The notes: a model not told the origin generated them from the sequence alone. DNA of 64,000 bases from Pectobacterium fontis (GCF_000803215.1 NZ_JSXC01000019.1:1-64000); one strand, 5' to 3'; shown: positions 36,039 to 46,856, counted from the stretch's first letter. Numbers and translations are program-made.

Positions 36039-37259
36039 TTATAAATATTTTCTATAACTATTTATCCCATATCCTACGACTATAGAGAGACGTTTTTTTA
36101 TTTCAAACCATGTTTGTGATTTGTTAGATAGTTCTTTCATTTTTTTTAATTGTGATAAAAGTTCTTCTTGAGTAGAAAATGAGTCATTCATTACATCAAA
36201 ATTAATCTTATTCCTTTCATTTTTATATTTTAATGAAAGAACATTCCCCATATATACATCATAATATGTTGTAGAGTTATAGCTTATTGCAATATCAAAT
36301 TCTTTAGAATCTAAAGCCTCTTTCAGTGTTCCTAAATTATAAAAATTAAAGCCGTACTTTTCAGCTAGACTTTTATATTTCTCTTGATTCAAGTGTGGAT
36401 GGGTTTTTATCATTACATCTATTTTTTCTTTTTTTGAACAAGCATGAATGATTTTTATTATTTCTGTGTTTTCTTTTTCGTATTTTAGTGATGAGCATAA
36501 CAAAAGTATTCTGCATGTCTCCTTAAACTCATATGGTGAAAGGTCTTTCTTAACACTCGGATAGCCACAGACTTTTATTTTTTCTGAACGTATTCCATAT
36601 TTTAAGAAATCATTTTTTGTGTGTTCTCCCCAGCACAGTAGATGATCAGATATCATGTTGTCAAATATTACAGCATCAACATTTGAATCTTTAGGATAAG
36701 AATATAAGGCATGTTGTAGTGTGTATGTGGTTATTTTATATAACTTAAAATATTTACAAAGAATAGCTTCTAAAGGGAGGGCGCTGCAGAAGCTACAATA
36801 TTTTTTATATTTAAAATTTTTTTTTGTTTTATTTAATAAATCAATAGTGTTTATATAATACATCATATAGAAAAGTAATATTAGTCTATTTTTCCATGAG
36901 AAAGATAATTTTTGGGAACAAATTTGATTAATAGACAAAATAAATCCTTTTATAGAGAAATGAAATTTTGATTTCTCTGTTATTCTAAATATATTTTTCA
37001 CATCTACTTGAGATATAACGTAGTTGATTATTTCCTCATAGTCTCTTCTTTCACCATATGGCCCTATACTGAATAATATATCATCATCAAATGAAGGTAT
37101 GTTCAACTCATTGGCAAGGAATAATTTACTAAATGATTTTCGCAAAGATCTTTTTTCATTAATTAAGTAAGCCATGTCAAAAGCCATTATTTCAGACAAG
37201 TCATAGCCGTTATAAACTAAAGAGATTTTGTTTTTTCTTATTGATTTTTGTTTTTTCAT
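36039..37259 (-). CDS. Putative GT-B glycosyltransferase (capsule/glycerophosphate-transferase-like)
   Basis: The 406-residue, very AT-rich gene product has the sequence order seen in KpsC/TagF/polysialyltransferase-type GT-B proteins: TYTLQHALYSYP, LLCWGEHTKNDFLKYGI, VCGYPSVKKDLSP, and in the C-terminal half VMIKTHPHLNQEKY and DIAISYNSTTYYDV. The Q-H, CGYP, K-HPH and S-S/T motifs fit donor-binding positions. It has no clear membrane segments. It probably extends or caps the outer core; donor and acceptor unknown. Confidence 0.65.
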   Translation of the reverse strand: MKKQKSIRKNKISLVYNGYDLSEIMAFDMAYLINEKRSLRKSFSKLFLANELNIPSFDDDILFSIGPYGERRDYEEIINYVISQVDVKNIFRITEKSKFHFSIKGFILSINQICSQKLSFSWKNRLILLFYMMYYINTIDLLNKTKKNFKYKKYCSFCSALPLEAILCKYFKLYKITTYTLQHALYSYPKDSNVDAVIFDNMISDHLLCWGEHTKNDFLKYGIRSEKIKVCGYPSVKKDLSPYEFKETCRILLLCSSLKYEKENTEIIKIIHACSKKEKIDVMIKTHPHLNQEKYKSLAEKYGFNFYNLGTLKEALDSKEFDIAISYNSTTYYDVYMGNVLSLKYKNERNKINFDVMNDSFSTQEELLSQLKKMKELSNKSQTWFEIKKRLSIVVGYGINSYRKYL

Positions 37260-37325
37260 ATTATATCTTATTTAGATAAATATATTTATTGATCTAATTT
37301 TTTCATATGTAACTTACTTTTATTT

Positions 37326-38108
37326 TCAACACAATGTCTTGAAAATATAGGATAAGTTTGTTTTTTTGTAATTTTCTTTTTTTAGTGTATTACCTTCAAT
37401 TTTTTCTGATAGTTCAGATATAAATAAATCAATATTATTTCCGTATGTTATCGGTAGGTCGATATATTTATAGTCCCACCAGGATAATAGTGAAAGCCTC
37501 TCTATTTCATTCGTTTCAAATCTAAATTTAATAATTTTTGCTGGAACACCAGCAACAATAGCATAAGGAGGGACATCTTTTGTGACAACAGAATTAGCAC
37601 CAATAACTGCTCCATTCCCTATTGTAATATTTCCTTTTAATACAACATTAGCACCTATCCAAACATCATGACCAATACATGGGAGAGGAAGTTCTTCATT
37701 AAATGGTTCGGTAATATAGGGAGCATGAATATCGTCTACGAAGTTCTTAATAAAATCATGGTGATATGTTATTGGACTTGTGGTGAAACGATGGATGGGG
37801 TGCTGAGTGCCCATAATAGTGACACCGTTTGCAATGCTACAATATCTACCAATACTCATTTCATTAGGGAAAGAACTGCAACAATATGAGTAAGCCCCCA
37901 TAGAACAGAAACCTTTGTAAGGCATTGTTGAGTTCTCTTCTACATGAATATCACAATTTATTGTTATTTTGTCTCCTTTTTGTAGTAAAAATATATTTTT
38001 TTTCCTATATACGTTCTTTGTTTTTAGTACATGTCCTAAGAATATTTTCTCTGATAAGCAGAAGTCTTCATGTCGTTTTGTCCACCGAAAGCTAAAAGGG
38101 TAGCTCAC
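37326..38108 (-). CDS. Hexapeptide-repeat O-acetyltransferase (CatB-like)
   Basis: The 260-residue left-handed beta-helix acyltransferase. Hexapeptide repeats run from about residue 60 to 190 and include [20 protein letters not shown] with the catalytic histidine, then [38 protein letters not shown] and the closing [10 protein letters not shown]. This order is typical of xenobiotic/sugar O-acetyltransferases of the CatB branch using acetyl-CoA. GTG start with AGGA nine bases upstream. Likely acetylates an LPS core sugar; inferred from location. Confidence 0.78.
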   Translation of the reverse strand: MSYPFSFRWTKRHEDFCLSEKIFLGHVLKTKNVYRKKNIFLLQKGDKITINCDIHVEENSTMPYKGFCSMGAYSYCCSSFPNEMSIGRYCSIANGVTIMGTQHPIHRFTTSPITYHHDFIKNFVDDIHAPYITEPFNEELPLPCIGHDVWIGANVVLKGNITIGNGAVIGANSVVTKDVPPYAIVAGVPAKIIKFRFETNEIERLSLLSWWDYKYIDLPITYGNNIDLFISELSEKIEGNTLKKENYKKTNLSYIFKTLC

Positions 38109-38225
38109 TTTTATATTTCCTACTATGGTAATGATTGATTAATGTCTTTATGAAAAAAGAATATTTATAATATATGAGTTTTATGGAAATAATAAATAAA
38201 GATAGGTTTCGGTTTTTCAATTGAG

Positions 38226-39134
38226 CTAACTTATCTTTTTTGTGTAATGGCTTGGTTTTTTATCTCTTGATATGTTTTTTATTGAACGAGGATGATGTTT
38301 TTTTATTAAAAATAAAATTATATTTTTCATTTGACTAAAATTTGTTTTTTTAAATATAAAGTCACGAATGCAAATGAAAATTGTACTGAATAAGCTTTTT
38401 TTCTGATATTCAATTCTGATGAAATATTTAAAATAAAGATTTTCTATTATTCTGAAATCACTTTTTTCTTCTTTTGGATCAAGAGTAGATAATGAGTGAT
38501 GAATTTCATTCACACAATACAAAGATAATTTCTGTATAGACATTTTTTTTATTGTTCTAAAGAAATCATTATCAATTCCATAGAGCGCTAACCGTTCTTC
38601 AAAAATAAAACCTCTTTCTTTTATTATTTTATCAATTGCAATTTTGGACATACTCACACCTGACATGGCTGATATAACCGGTGATGAGATATATCCTTCA
38701 TCAATGACAATATTAGGGTTGTCGTATAAATGTGGATAGTATTGCACATCCTTTTCATTATTGTTGACAATTATTTTTGGTATGTAGATATCAGATTTTT
38801 CAGAGTTATTGATTTTATAAAAAAAGTCATTGGGGATTTTTGAATCTTGGTCTAATAAAGTGACTATATCGAATGAGAAATTATCAATAAAAAAATTATA
38901 AATTTTCGAAAGAGATATATTTGTTATATCTTGATATATTTTTGCACTGATTTTGTTTTCTTGGCAGACCATCATGAAATTATTAATATCCTCTTCTATT
39001 AATAATTCCTGACCGTTATTCCAAACTAAAATATCTAAATCTATACCATCAGTTTTACATTTCGTGAGGGATTTTAAAGTATCAGAATTTTGCAGCATTG
39101 AGTTGTATATTATAACGACACAAGATATTTTCAT
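38226..39134 (-). CDS. Family 2 glycosyltransferase (rhamnosyltransferase-like)
   Basis: The 302-residue protein starts with KISCVVIIYNSM, has DLDILVWNNGQE for the uridine side, IVTLLDQDSKIPNDFFY with the metal-binding D-D-D run near residue 95, and a C-terminal half with AMSGVSMSKIAIDKI and ERLALYGIDNDFF. These are typical of GT2 enzymes such as rhamnosyltransferases. AT-rich. Part of the RfaH-controlled waa transcript by position. Confidence 0.78.
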   Translation of the reverse strand: MKISCVVIIYNSMLQNSDTLKSLTKCKTDGIDLDILVWNNGQELLIEEDINNFMMVCQENKISAKIYQDITNISLSKIYNFFIDNFSFDIVTLLDQDSKIPNDFFYKINNSEKSDIYIPKIIVNNNEKDVQYYPHLYDNPNIVIDEGYISSPVISAMSGVSMSKIAIDKIIKERGFIFEERLALYGIDNDFFRTIKKMSIQKLSLYCVNEIHHSLSTLDPKEEKSDFRIIENLYFKYFIRIEYQKKSLFSTIFICIRDFIFKKTNFSQMKNIILFLIKKHHPRSIKNISRDKKPSHYTKKIS

Positions 39135-39177
39135 TCTACAAAATCCTATTTTTTACAAATGAGTGAGATATTGGTTT

Positions 39178-39945
39178 TTATTTCGATATCATTTTCAATG
39201 ACCATAACTCAGTATATTTATTAAAGGTATACTGTGCATTGACTATAGCTAGTAGTAATCCCTGTTTTCCATCTAGAAATCCGGCTCTTAGTATCAATGT
39301 TTTAATAAAGGAGAACACTGTATGAGAAAAAATAGAAAGATAGCTACAATGCTTACCCTTGGCATGGCGCTCTTTTGCCCAATCAGACGCATAACGCAAT
39401 TGTTTTTTTTGAAATTCTGAAAAATCACGACAGGTTAAATGTAATAGATCACCCGTTAATGATTTAACAGCAGCGTTGCCATAATTTAATGATTCATGAA
39501 CTTGGTTATCGTTATAATAATAGTGGTGGTTAGCATAGAAACGAATGACTTTATCTGGATACCAACCACTATGCTTCATAAAACGTCCGAGGAAAAGATT
39601 TCGTCTTGCACATGCATATACAGTATCAGTAATTATATCTGGCGTTTTTAGTACTGTTTCAACAGCAGTGCGTAATTCCTTTGTCATTCTTTCATCGGCA
39701 TCAATAAAGAAAATATAATCACCACTAGCATGGGTCTGAGCCCTTTGCCTTTGTTTTCCATATCCTAGCCAGCCATCGTAGTGATAAACTTTTGCGCCAT
39801 ATTTCTTTGCAATTTCAATGGTATTGTCGCTACTGCCAGAATCGACGATTATTATTTCATCTGCCCATGATATAGATTCTAAGCATTCTTGAATGAGTTC
39901 TTCTTCATTTTTAGTTATAATGAGAACTGATAACGTTTTTCGCAT
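39178..39945 (-). CDS. waaE: LPS core beta-1,4-glucosyltransferase WaaE (KdtX)
   Basis: The 255-residue GT2 enzyme has [42 protein letters not shown] and the family-specific [18 protein letters not shown] and VHESLNYG segments. WaaE adds glucose to heptose I in Klebsiella, Serratia and related bacteria. In those genera it often lies between waaA and coaD; here it has joined the waaQ operon while waaA and coaD are adjacent. Confidence 0.88.
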   Translation of the reverse strand: MRKTLSVLIITKNEEELIQECLESISWADEIIIVDSGSSDNTIEIAKKYGAKVYHYDGWLGYGKQRQRAQTHASGDYIFFIDADERMTKELRTAVETVLKTPDIITDTVYACARRNLFLGRFMKHSGWYPDKVIRFYANHHYYYNDNQVHESLNYGNAAVKSLTGDLLHLTCRDFSEFQKKQLRYASDWAKERHAKGKHCSYLSIFSHTVFSFIKTLILRAGFLDGKQGLLLAIVNAQYTFNKYTELWSLKMISK

Positions 39946-40052
39946 ACCTATTTTTCCGCTCAGTTTCTACTGAATTTATATGTGTCAGGTTGAATTCGAA
40001 AGTAATGCACTATATTTGTTTTAGGGAACAGGATGTGAAAAATTTTTCAGAA

Positions 40053-41075
40053 TTAATTTTTTTTGGGTGAGGAGGTTAAATATTTTTTTATACTGTATTT
40101 TAAGGCACAGACTAATCCAGAGATATACTTTCCTTTTTTCAACAAATGCTTATATTTTTTCTTTATTTCTACGAATGTGTCAGCATCTTTCATATCCTTG
40201 ACTGACCAGGGTGACTCTTGCTGAGCGTTTTGAAAGTATGATGTTGACGGATAGTTTGCCCATTTGTGCCAAGGCTTAGTTACACCTGTATAGTGTATGA
40301 GAATCGTGTCATCTTTTATGATTTCTTTATATTTTTGATGACTGGAATCCTTCAGCTCATTTTTTATGGAATAAATAGTATTATATTCTCTGGGAAGGAA
40401 GGTTACGTTATCATGCAATAATATATTCATGACATCTTGATCCGGATATTGAATTGATTCCTCACCATTTCTTAATTTATCAAATATCTTTTGTGTTAAA
40501 TCCAATTCATTCCAGATAGTTAAATTTACGAATAAAACGCCAGAGTTAAAATACTTTCCTTCTAAGGCGGCCATCTTTAATCGATTTGCTGATTTTTTTT
40601 GTGTTTCAGGTAAATCACGAATTACGGCCGCAACATGTGGTGCTGTATCCAACTTGTGAAGCTGCGCTAAAGAACCTTTGCACATTACATCAGCATCAAG
40701 ATAAAGGAGATTTGATATTTTGTCTGAAAGGTGGGAAAAAGCTAATAACCTGAAATACATCGCATGCGACCAAATATCAGTACAAGGCAATGTTTTTAAC
40801 ATTTCAGAATTTATTTTATATAAGACGATTTTAGTTTTAAATGTTTCAGCAAGAATATTTAATTTTTTAATAAACTCATCATCAAAATCATCAGAAAAAA
40901 CATGGAATGTAAAATCGATGTCATTATTGATGAGAATTGATGCTATTGATATTCCACAACCAATAGCATAATTTTTATCTATACCATAAGCAACGTTTAG
41001 AGTGTCATTATCGGCGATTGGCTGATGTCTATTTTCGAAAACTGAAAGAACATCAATATGCGATGAAAAGACCAT
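40053..41075 (-). CDS. LPS core glycosyltransferase, family GT8 (WaaO/WaaR type)
   Basis: The 340-residue GT8 enzyme. Nucleotide-binding LNVAYGIDKNYAIGCGISIA, the DXD motif in LLYLDADVMCKGSL near residue 125, the acceptor loop KYFNSGVLFVNLTIW, DQDVMNILL and the C-terminal metal/donor histidine in IHYTGVTKPWHKW. This is the pattern of retaining UDP-hexose transferases building the outer core. It is paralogous to the next gene upstream. The exact linkage cannot be assigned. Confidence 0.85.
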   Translation of the reverse strand: MVFSSHIDVLSVFENRHQPIADNDTLNVAYGIDKNYAIGCGISIASILINNDIDFTFHVFSDDFDDEFIKKLNILAETFKTKIVLYKINSEMLKTLPCTDIWSHAMYFRLLAFSHLSDKISNLLYLDADVMCKGSLAQLHKLDTAPHVAAVIRDLPETQKKSANRLKMAALEGKYFNSGVLFVNLTIWNELDLTQKIFDKLRNGEESIQYPDQDVMNILLHDNVTFLPREYNTIYSIKNELKDSSHQKYKEIIKDDTILIHYTGVTKPWHKWANYPSTSYFQNAQQESPWSVKDMKDADTFVEIKKKYKHLLKKGKYISGLVCALKYSIKKYLTSSPKKN

Positions 41076-41127
41076 TACATCACCTTAAAAGAAGAAAAAT
41101 TTAGCGTTTGAAATTTAGTTTTCGTTT

Positions 41128-42165
41128 TTAAAATGCTTTTTTATAAAAATATTTTAAGTAGCTAATTGTACCAGAAATAAATTGGCTGTTATGAAACTGA
41201 TGCTTAGCACAATATCGCATATTACTTGCTGTGACAGCGTTTAAGAGAGGCTCATTTCTCCATGGCGAATTGTCTTTTGCTTTTAAAAAATATTTTGTGC
41301 AAGTGTAATTGGCGGCCCATGTATGCCAAGGTTTAGTGGGGCCGATGTAATGAATAAATATAGTCTCAGTAGATATAGGCGTGGGAGCAGACTCACCACG
41401 CCTATATTTTAATTCATAGTTGATACTAAACTGGGTGTTGTATTTATTATCCAGTTGATAAAAATTTCCTGCCAAAAGTATATTTAAAACATCCTGATCA
41501 GGATGGGTAATGACTTTCTTCATCTCTGGATCGATCAAAAAACGCATGCTGTTTTCTGTTACAGATGCCTGATGCCAGTTATTGATTTCAATTAATAGAA
41601 CACCGGAATTAAAGTAACCATTGTTGAGTTCGGGCTGCTGAAATTTTTGCGCACGGTTTTTCCACCAACTGCTATCACCATCTAAAACAACGGCAGCGAT
41701 ATGATTACTCACATCTAGTTTTATTAATTCTTGCAGTGAACCATTGCATATAATGTCTGCATCAAGGTAGAGAACTTTATCAAGTATCTGATAGAAGTAG
41801 TCGGCAATGATAAAACGAAAATAAATGGCATAGCTCCAGAGTTTTGTTTCTGGTAACGTTTTTAACCAAGAGCAATCAACGATATAGATATTAATGGTTG
41901 TATTGTATTGCTCTGCCATTTCTTGAAATCTGGTTTTATCACCATCACTAAGCTCATCGGTAAATACGTGAAAGGATAAACAATGGTCCTGATTTTTTAA
42001 TAGGATAGATGCTATCGCTATGGCGCAGCCATAAATGAATTTTTCATCAGTACCAAAGGCTATATTTAACTCAGTATTTTTTTTAGAATATGAGAATGAG
42101 TGTACAGTTTTTATGACTTTTTCTTTGTCAAAGTACATGTGTTTACCGTATGGGATGAATAGCAA
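41128..42165 (-). CDS. LPS core glycosyltransferase, family GT8 (WaaI/WaaO type)
   Basis: The 345-residue paralogue of the neighbouring GT8 gene. LNIAFGTDEKFIYGCAIAIA, VLYLDADIICNGSLQELI with the DXD site, GYFNSGVLLIEINNW, HPDQDVLNILL and IHYIGPTKPWHTW are in standard order. Being next to waaG, it likely adds the first or second outer-core hexose after the WaaG glucose, but this order is inferred from LPS operons in general. Confidence 0.85.
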   Translation of the reverse strand: MLFIPYGKHMYFDKEKVIKTVHSFSYSKKNTELNIAFGTDEKFIYGCAIAIASILLKNQDHCLSFHVFTDELSDGDKTRFQEMAEQYNTTINIYIVDCSWLKTLPETKLWSYAIYFRFIIADYFYQILDKVLYLDADIICNGSLQELIKLDVSNHIAAVVLDGDSSWWKNRAQKFQQPELNNGYFNSGVLLIEINNWHQASVTENSMRFLIDPEMKKVITHPDQDVLNILLAGNFYQLDNKYNTQFSINYELKYRRGESAPTPISTETIFIHYIGPTKPWHTWAANYTCTKYFLKAKDNSPWRNEPLLNAVTASNMRYCAKHQFHNSQFISGTISYLKYFYKKAF

Positions 42166-42201
42166 AGAGAATAATTTTTTGTAGAAAATAGGCCAGAATA
42201 T

Positions 42202-43329
42202 TTATTTATCATTATGATTCAATAATATCAACTGTGCCGCTTTTTCCGGCAGGCTGTAAATATCCTCTGTATCAGCGAAACGGCGGGCATTGTCTGCCCA
42301 CTGTTTAAGCGTTTCCGGTTGACCGAGCGCGAGTGATAACGCGTGGTTGAGTGCTGTCTGGCTAAAAGGCTCTGGGATGACTTGTCCGGCCTGAGAGCGC
42401 TCGATGTAAAAAGCATAACCACACGCATCGGTCACGAGGATGGGTAAACCTGCGGCGATGGCCTCAAGTAAAACAATGCCGGCTGCTTCCTGATGAGCCG
42501 GATGCAGTAATAAGTCCGATGCTCCCATGAAGTCTGGAATATCGTCCCGACCTGAGAAGAAATGTATCTGTTTACCGATCCCGAGCTGCTCTGCCTGTTG
42601 TTGAAATGGTGTTGGATCGTCCTGACCAACAACCAGAAATGTCACGCGCTTACGTATTTCCTCTGGCAGGCTGGCAATAGCGGTCAGGCTGCGGCCAACC
42701 CCTTTGCGTTTGAAGTCGGAACCGACTTGTAACAGAACCCATCCATTTTCATTCAGATGATGCTGTTGGCGGAATCGGGAACGTGTGTCTGGAGAATGTG
42801 CACTGTACTTTCTATCCGGTGAAATTCCCGGTGGCAGCATGAAAAAGCGTTCATCCTGTGTGCCGTAATGCTTCTGAAAATGGGCGATTTGCCGCGGAGT
42901 CAGCATCAGCATCCGCGTATGGCTGTTTTTATCAAACACATCTCGTTCAAGTGCCGCATAACCGCGGTAGCGGGGCGTCAGCCGATAAAACAGACCTTTC
43001 TCTTGCACTGCTTTTTCAGCGGTGCATCCTTCTGCGGCATAGTAGAAATCCAGCCCCGGCATTTTGCTAAACCCGACAACGCGATCAACGGGAGATTGCT
43101 GTAAGTGATGCTGTATCCAATGAGCAAAGCGTCGATGTCGTGTGTGGTTGCCAAGCCCTGATATCGGCACGAGAACGATATCGAATCCTTGCGGTTTGTC
43201 GCCCTGCCACTCACTGGTGTAGACGCGAATGTCATGACCCTTTTTTTGGCAGGATTTTGCAATACTGAGAAAATCACGCTGTAATCCGCCGAAAGGGAAG
43301 TATTTATAGACGCAGAATGCGATTTTCAT
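42202..43329 (-). CDS. waaG: LPS core glucosyltransferase WaaG
   Basis: The 375-residue GT4 enzyme attaches the first outer-core glucose to heptose II. The N-terminal MKIAFCVYKYFPFGGLQRD glycine-rich acceptor loop, GSDFKRKGVGRSLTAI near residue 205 and the retaining GT4 E-X7-E motif within HPAHQEAAGIVLLEAIAAG (about 290-305) are clear. The start overlaps the waaQ stop by four bases. Confidence 0.95.
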   Translation of the reverse strand: MKIAFCVYKYFPFGGLQRDFLSIAKSCQKKGHDIRVYTSEWQGDKPQGFDIVLVPISGLGNHTRHRRFAHWIQHHLQQSPVDRVVGFSKMPGLDFYYAAEGCTAEKAVQEKGLFYRLTPRYRGYAALERDVFDKNSHTRMLMLTPRQIAHFQKHYGTQDERFFMLPPGISPDRKYSAHSPDTRSRFRQQHHLNENGWVLLQVGSDFKRKGVGRSLTAIASLPEEIRKRVTFLVVGQDDPTPFQQQAEQLGIGKQIHFFSGRDDIPDFMGASDLLLHPAHQEAAGIVLLEAIAAGLPILVTDACGYAFYIERSQAGQVIPEPFSQTALNHALSLALGQPETLKQWADNARRFADTEDIYSLPEKAAQLILLNHNDK

Positions 43330-44396
43330 TGGCCATCTCTTTGTGGCGTAGTCTTCAGCATCTGTTCTGATGCCTGAATAACATCTTGCGCAGGAATGCA
43401 GGATAAATATTTAACCGTCTGATCGTAATGATGTTGGGCTGGCATAGGCTGATATTCACCTGCCCAAATTTGTTTATAGTGTTCACACCACGGGCGCCAT
43501 AACTTGTAGTCTGTTGGGCCAAATAAGCTTACGAGTGGCGTATTTAACGCGGCAGCCATATGCATTGGTGCCGAATCTACGCCAATATAGAGCACGGCGT
43601 TGTCGATTAATGCCGCCAGTTCCAGAAAGCTCGTTTTGCCCGCCAATGATATGTTGGGTTTGTGGATGCACTGCGAATAAATATCGCGCACGATAGTTAA
43701 GTCGTCTTCCGATGGGCCGCAGGTAAGCACGACTTCCAGATTTTTTTCTTTAAGATAGTCAATAACCTGAGCAAATTTGTCGTTGTCCCAATATTTATAG
43801 TATTGGCGCGTCGTTGGCTGAATGACAACGTATTGCTGTGTTAAAAGTGTCGGGCAATGGTCAAATACACGTTGAGCATCTTCCTGGCGATAATGCAGCG
43901 ATAAGCGAGAACGCGTATTCGATGCAGGCAGGTTGAGTGGCGTAAGTAGATACAGGTTTTGTTCAACAATATGTGCACCTCTCGGAGGAACACAGTGGTC
44001 GAAAAATAAACGCCAGATTTTGCCTTTTAGCTTATTTCCGCGATCGAGAGCAACACTACGCCCTCCTAATGATTTTACTAACAACGCAATAGGCCACTGG
44101 TCAGCAAGATTAACGATCAGGTCGTAATTATTTTTCTTAAGCTCTTGTCTGATTGCTTTGAAATTACGGATTTTTTCCAAAAGTGTATCCGTCTTTCTTT
44201 TTAGCCCATAAAGCTGATGTATCTCTGGGTTTGCGGAGAGGATCGGCATCGTATCCTGGTACAACAATACGTCGATTTTAGCGTCAGGGTAATTTTTTTT
44301 CAGCGTACTGATGAGCGGAGTGGTCAGCAGCATATCGCCATGATATCTGAGCTTCACTACGAGAATCCGGTGATAAGAGATGATGCGTTGACTCAC
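43326..44396 (-). CDS. waaQ: LPS heptosyltransferase III WaaQ
   Basis: The 356-residue GT9 enzyme adds heptose III to heptose II. It shows RILVVKLRYHGDMLLTTPLI at the N-terminus, IQPTTRQYYKYWDNDKFA, and the ADP-heptose-binding YIGVDSAPMHMAAAL with SLFGPTD. First gene of the long outer-core operon, directly downstream of the JUMPstart sequence; overlaps waaG. Confidence 0.95.
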   Translation of the reverse strand: MSQRIISYHRILVVKLRYHGDMLLTTPLISTLKKNYPDAKIDVLLYQDTMPILSANPEIHQLYGLKRKTDTLLEKIRNFKAIRQELKKNNYDLIVNLADQWPIALLVKSLGGRSVALDRGNKLKGKIWRLFFDHCVPPRGAHIVEQNLYLLTPLNLPASNTRSRLSLHYRQEDAQRVFDHCPTLLTQQYVVIQPTTRQYYKYWDNDKFAQVIDYLKEKNLEVVLTCGPSEDDLTIVRDIYSQCIHKPNISLAGKTSFLELAALIDNAVLYIGVDSAPMHMAAALNTPLVSLFGPTDYKLWRPWCEHYKQIWAGEYQPMPAQHHYDQTVKYLSCIPAQDVIQASEQMLKTTPQRDGQ

Positions 44397-44437
44397 TCGT
44401 TTTCCTTCATGTAATCAAAAGTTATGCTTTTTACAGG

Positions 44438-44476
44438 CACGCTACCGCCCCTGGCTCGACAGCTACCAGTTAACTG
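44438..44476 (-). promoter_or_regulatory. JUMPstart element with ops site
   Basis: On the minus strand this 39-base stretch matches the JUMPstart consensus, including CTGGTAGCTGT and, at 44438-44449, the ops sequence GGCGGTAGCGTG. RfaH binds RNA polymerase paused at ops and prevents termination through long polysaccharide operons. It lies 42 bp upstream of waaQ, so waaQ and the genes down to the DUF1919 gene are likely RfaH-dependent. Confidence 0.93.
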
Positions 44477-44592
44477 ATTTCATCCATGTACTGATGAGAC
44501 TGCATGGATACGCTAATTTTTCGTTATGGTACTAAAACCCACATCCCTCTCACAGAGGTAAATGCGACCGCCACGCGCTAATTATAACAGGG

Positions 44593-45876
44593 CTAATTTT
44601 TTAACCATTTCCCAGTCAGCGTTGTGCCAAGACAAAATGCCATCAGCCACGCAATAAGCATGTCTCGTGAATAGAGAATGACATCGCTAAGTCCATACAT
44701 AATCAAGGCAAAAAGCAGCGCAGCAGAGAGATGGCTGCGTAAAACGAAAAATGAAAAATAAAATAAAGAGACATAGAGCAATATCAGCAATATCGCGCCC
44801 GGTAGCCCTTTAAGGGAAAATGCATCAATCACTTCGTTATGCAGATGGATATCCAAATATCCTACTGCGCCAGATAGCTCAGACTCTTGTTTGGCTTGTG
44901 CCATGATATGTTCTGCGCGCTGTTCGGCCGATTGCCCGAGCAAGGCTTCTTCCCCGGCTTCTATACCAGATTGGTACATCGCGATGCGCGCACCCACCGA
45001 TGTCATGCTGTTGTTCATGTTGTAACTGCGTACGTCGTTAATCAGATCGTTGACACGTTGATGAAGCGTATCTTGGAAGAGGAATAAACACAGGAGAAGA
45101 GTGGCCGATGAACCGATGAATGCTTTGATGAATAACCGCTTATTGTGCCTGACTTCTGACAATAAAATAGTCGCGCCAACAATAGGGTAGACGAATATGG
45201 CCGCTCGCGTTTCCGTCAGGAAAATTGCGATAGTGACTAACAGGAAATGTCCCAGGTAGAGATAATACTTATAGGCTGTATCGAGCTTAAGCAGAGCCTG
45301 TGCGCTTAGCGCGCCAATAAACGTTAGAAAATAGGCTGCGCTCGTGGCTGTACCAAATACCAATCCGATACGGTGCATTCCACTGAACCCTGCCTGATAG
45401 AACGTATAGCCCAGTGCGAACACACAAATTGCAATGATGTAGAAGATCGGCTGCTTTTGCTTTTGTTGTGAGATATGCAGGACTGTAAGCAGGATGAATG
45501 TACCCAGAATACCGGCATGTGCTGATGTCTTGTAGGCGTTATACACATAAGGAAAAAGGCTATCAGGTTGATAATAGTGGTGATACCAAATGAGATTGGT
45601 GATGCCGATAGCCAGCAGGCAAAGAGGAATCAATAATAACCGCTTAGCGGCTATTATTGTTCTCAGGTGTGTCACAACATAGAAAACAGAGAGTGAGCCT
45701 GTGAGATAAAAAAGCCACCCGGCGAGAATGCTATTAAATGGCATAATGGCTACTGTGAGTAAACAGCCGGGGAAGACGCCCTTCAGTGCGACAGTCGAAC
45801 TTATGCTGGGCGTTTTGCCCAGTTCGAACTTTGATTCATTAAGCATGTATTTGTTCACAGTCGGAAGCGATATCAC
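44593..45876 (-). CDS. waaL: O-antigen ligase WaaL
   Basis: The 427-residue polytopic inner-membrane protein (about 10-12 segments) transfers undecaprenyl-linked O-antigen to lipid A-core in the periplasm. Large periplasmic loop with [16 protein letters not shown] and the conserved [17 protein letters not shown], whose histidine belongs to the ligase motif; TETRAAI is another Wzy/WaaL signature. The start is GTG at 45876 overlapping the waaC stop; ATG at 45846 is possible. Last gene of hldD-waaFCL. Confidence 0.9.
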   Translation of the reverse strand: MISLPTVNKYMLNESKFELGKTPSISSTVALKGVFPGCLLTVAIMPFNSILAGWLFYLTGSLSVFYVVTHLRTIIAAKRLLLIPLCLLAIGITNLIWYHHYYQPDSLFPYVYNAYKTSAHAGILGTFILLTVLHISQQKQKQPIFYIIAICVFALGYTFYQAGFSGMHRIGLVFGTATSAAYFLTFIGALSAQALLKLDTAYKYYLYLGHFLLVTIAIFLTETRAAIFVYPIVGATILLSEVRHNKRLFIKAFIGSSATLLLCLFLFQDTLHQRVNDLINDVRSYNMNNSMTSVGARIAMYQSGIEAGEEALLGQSAEQRAEHIMAQAKQESELSGAVGYLDIHLHNEVIDAFSLKGLPGAILLILLYVSLFYFSFFVLRSHLSAALLFALIMYGLSDVILYSRDMLIAWLMAFCLGTTLTGKWLKN

Positions 45877-46856
45877 TCGCCTGATGCAGGTAATTCTATC
45901 AGCTTCTCTAATTTCTGATGGACGAGGCTAGCGGGAATTGTCTCCATTTGTTGGCTTTCAGACATTTCCACCACCTGATTCATCCCGTAACCGCCAATCA
46001 GGCCTGGATCGGTTGGGCCGTATAAGGTGATATTCGGACGATCCAGCGCCGCCGTCAGATGGCTCAGCCCGGTATCGACGGAAACGACGGCTTTGGCGCC
46101 AGCTAATACCTCGGCGACCTGTTGCAGCGTAAGGCGCGGCAGAACCTCAACGTACGGGAAACCTTCCGCCAGCCGTAATGCGCGCTGGTGCTCATGCTCC
46201 GCGCCCCAGGGGAGCTTGATGTGTAATCCGCTCGGTGCCAATAGCGCAATCAATTCACGCCAGTGTGCTTCCGGCCAGTGTTTTTCATCGCGCGTGGTGG
46301 CGTGGAGAAACACCAGATAGCGGTTGGCGTCGGCGGGTGACTGAGAGAGGAAGCGCGACGCAATCGCATAATCGCCGCGTTCGGCAGGCTTCTTATAACC
46401 CAGACTGGCGGCAAACAGTTCCCGTACGCGCTCGACGGCATGTTGCCGACGGCTTATCGGGTGGCGATAGTTATAAAACCAGCTTGCCAGCGGCTCACGC
46501 GCACTCCTGCAATCCAGCCCGTGTTTCTTTCCGTTGGCGAGCCGCGTTACCAGCAGCGCGCTTTTAATCAGCCCTTGCGCATCAATCACGGCATCATAAC
46601 GGTATTGACGTAGCTGGCGCATAAACGCGGCACGCTCCTGACGAGTCGGGGCACTGAACCAGCTTTTGCGCCAGCGGCGTATCGCCACCGGAATCACGCG
46701 GGAAACGGCGGGGTGCCAACTGGGAACTTGTGCGAAACCTTCTTCAACCACCCAGTCGAACTGGATACCGGGAATGGCCTGCATGGCGTCGGTCAAGGCC
46801 GGCAGCGTGTGCAGCACATCGCCCATCGACGATGTTTTTACGATCAGCACTCTCAT
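45873..46856 (-). CDS. waaC: LPS heptosyltransferase I WaaC
   Basis: The 327-residue GT9 enzyme transfers the first L,D-heptose to Kdo. [20 protein letters not shown] at the N-terminus, [26 protein letters not shown] and [17 protein letters not shown] with LYGPTDP are canonical. It overlaps waaF (ATGA) and waaL, showing tight coupling. Confidence 0.96.
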   Translation of the reverse strand: MRVLIVKTSSMGDVLHTLPALTDAMQAIPGIQFDWVVEEGFAQVPSWHPAVSRVIPVAIRRWRKSWFSAPTRQERAAFMRQLRQYRYDAVIDAQGLIKSALLVTRLANGKKHGLDCRSAREPLASWFYNYRHPISRRQHAVERVRELFAASLGYKKPAERGDYAIASRFLSQSPADANRYLVFLHATTRDEKHWPEAHWRELIALLAPSGLHIKLPWGAEHEHQRALRLAEGFPYVEVLPRLTLQQVAEVLAGAKAVVSVDTGLSHLTAALDRPNITLYGPTDPGLIGGYGMNQVVEMSESQQMETIPASLVHQKLEKLIELPASGE

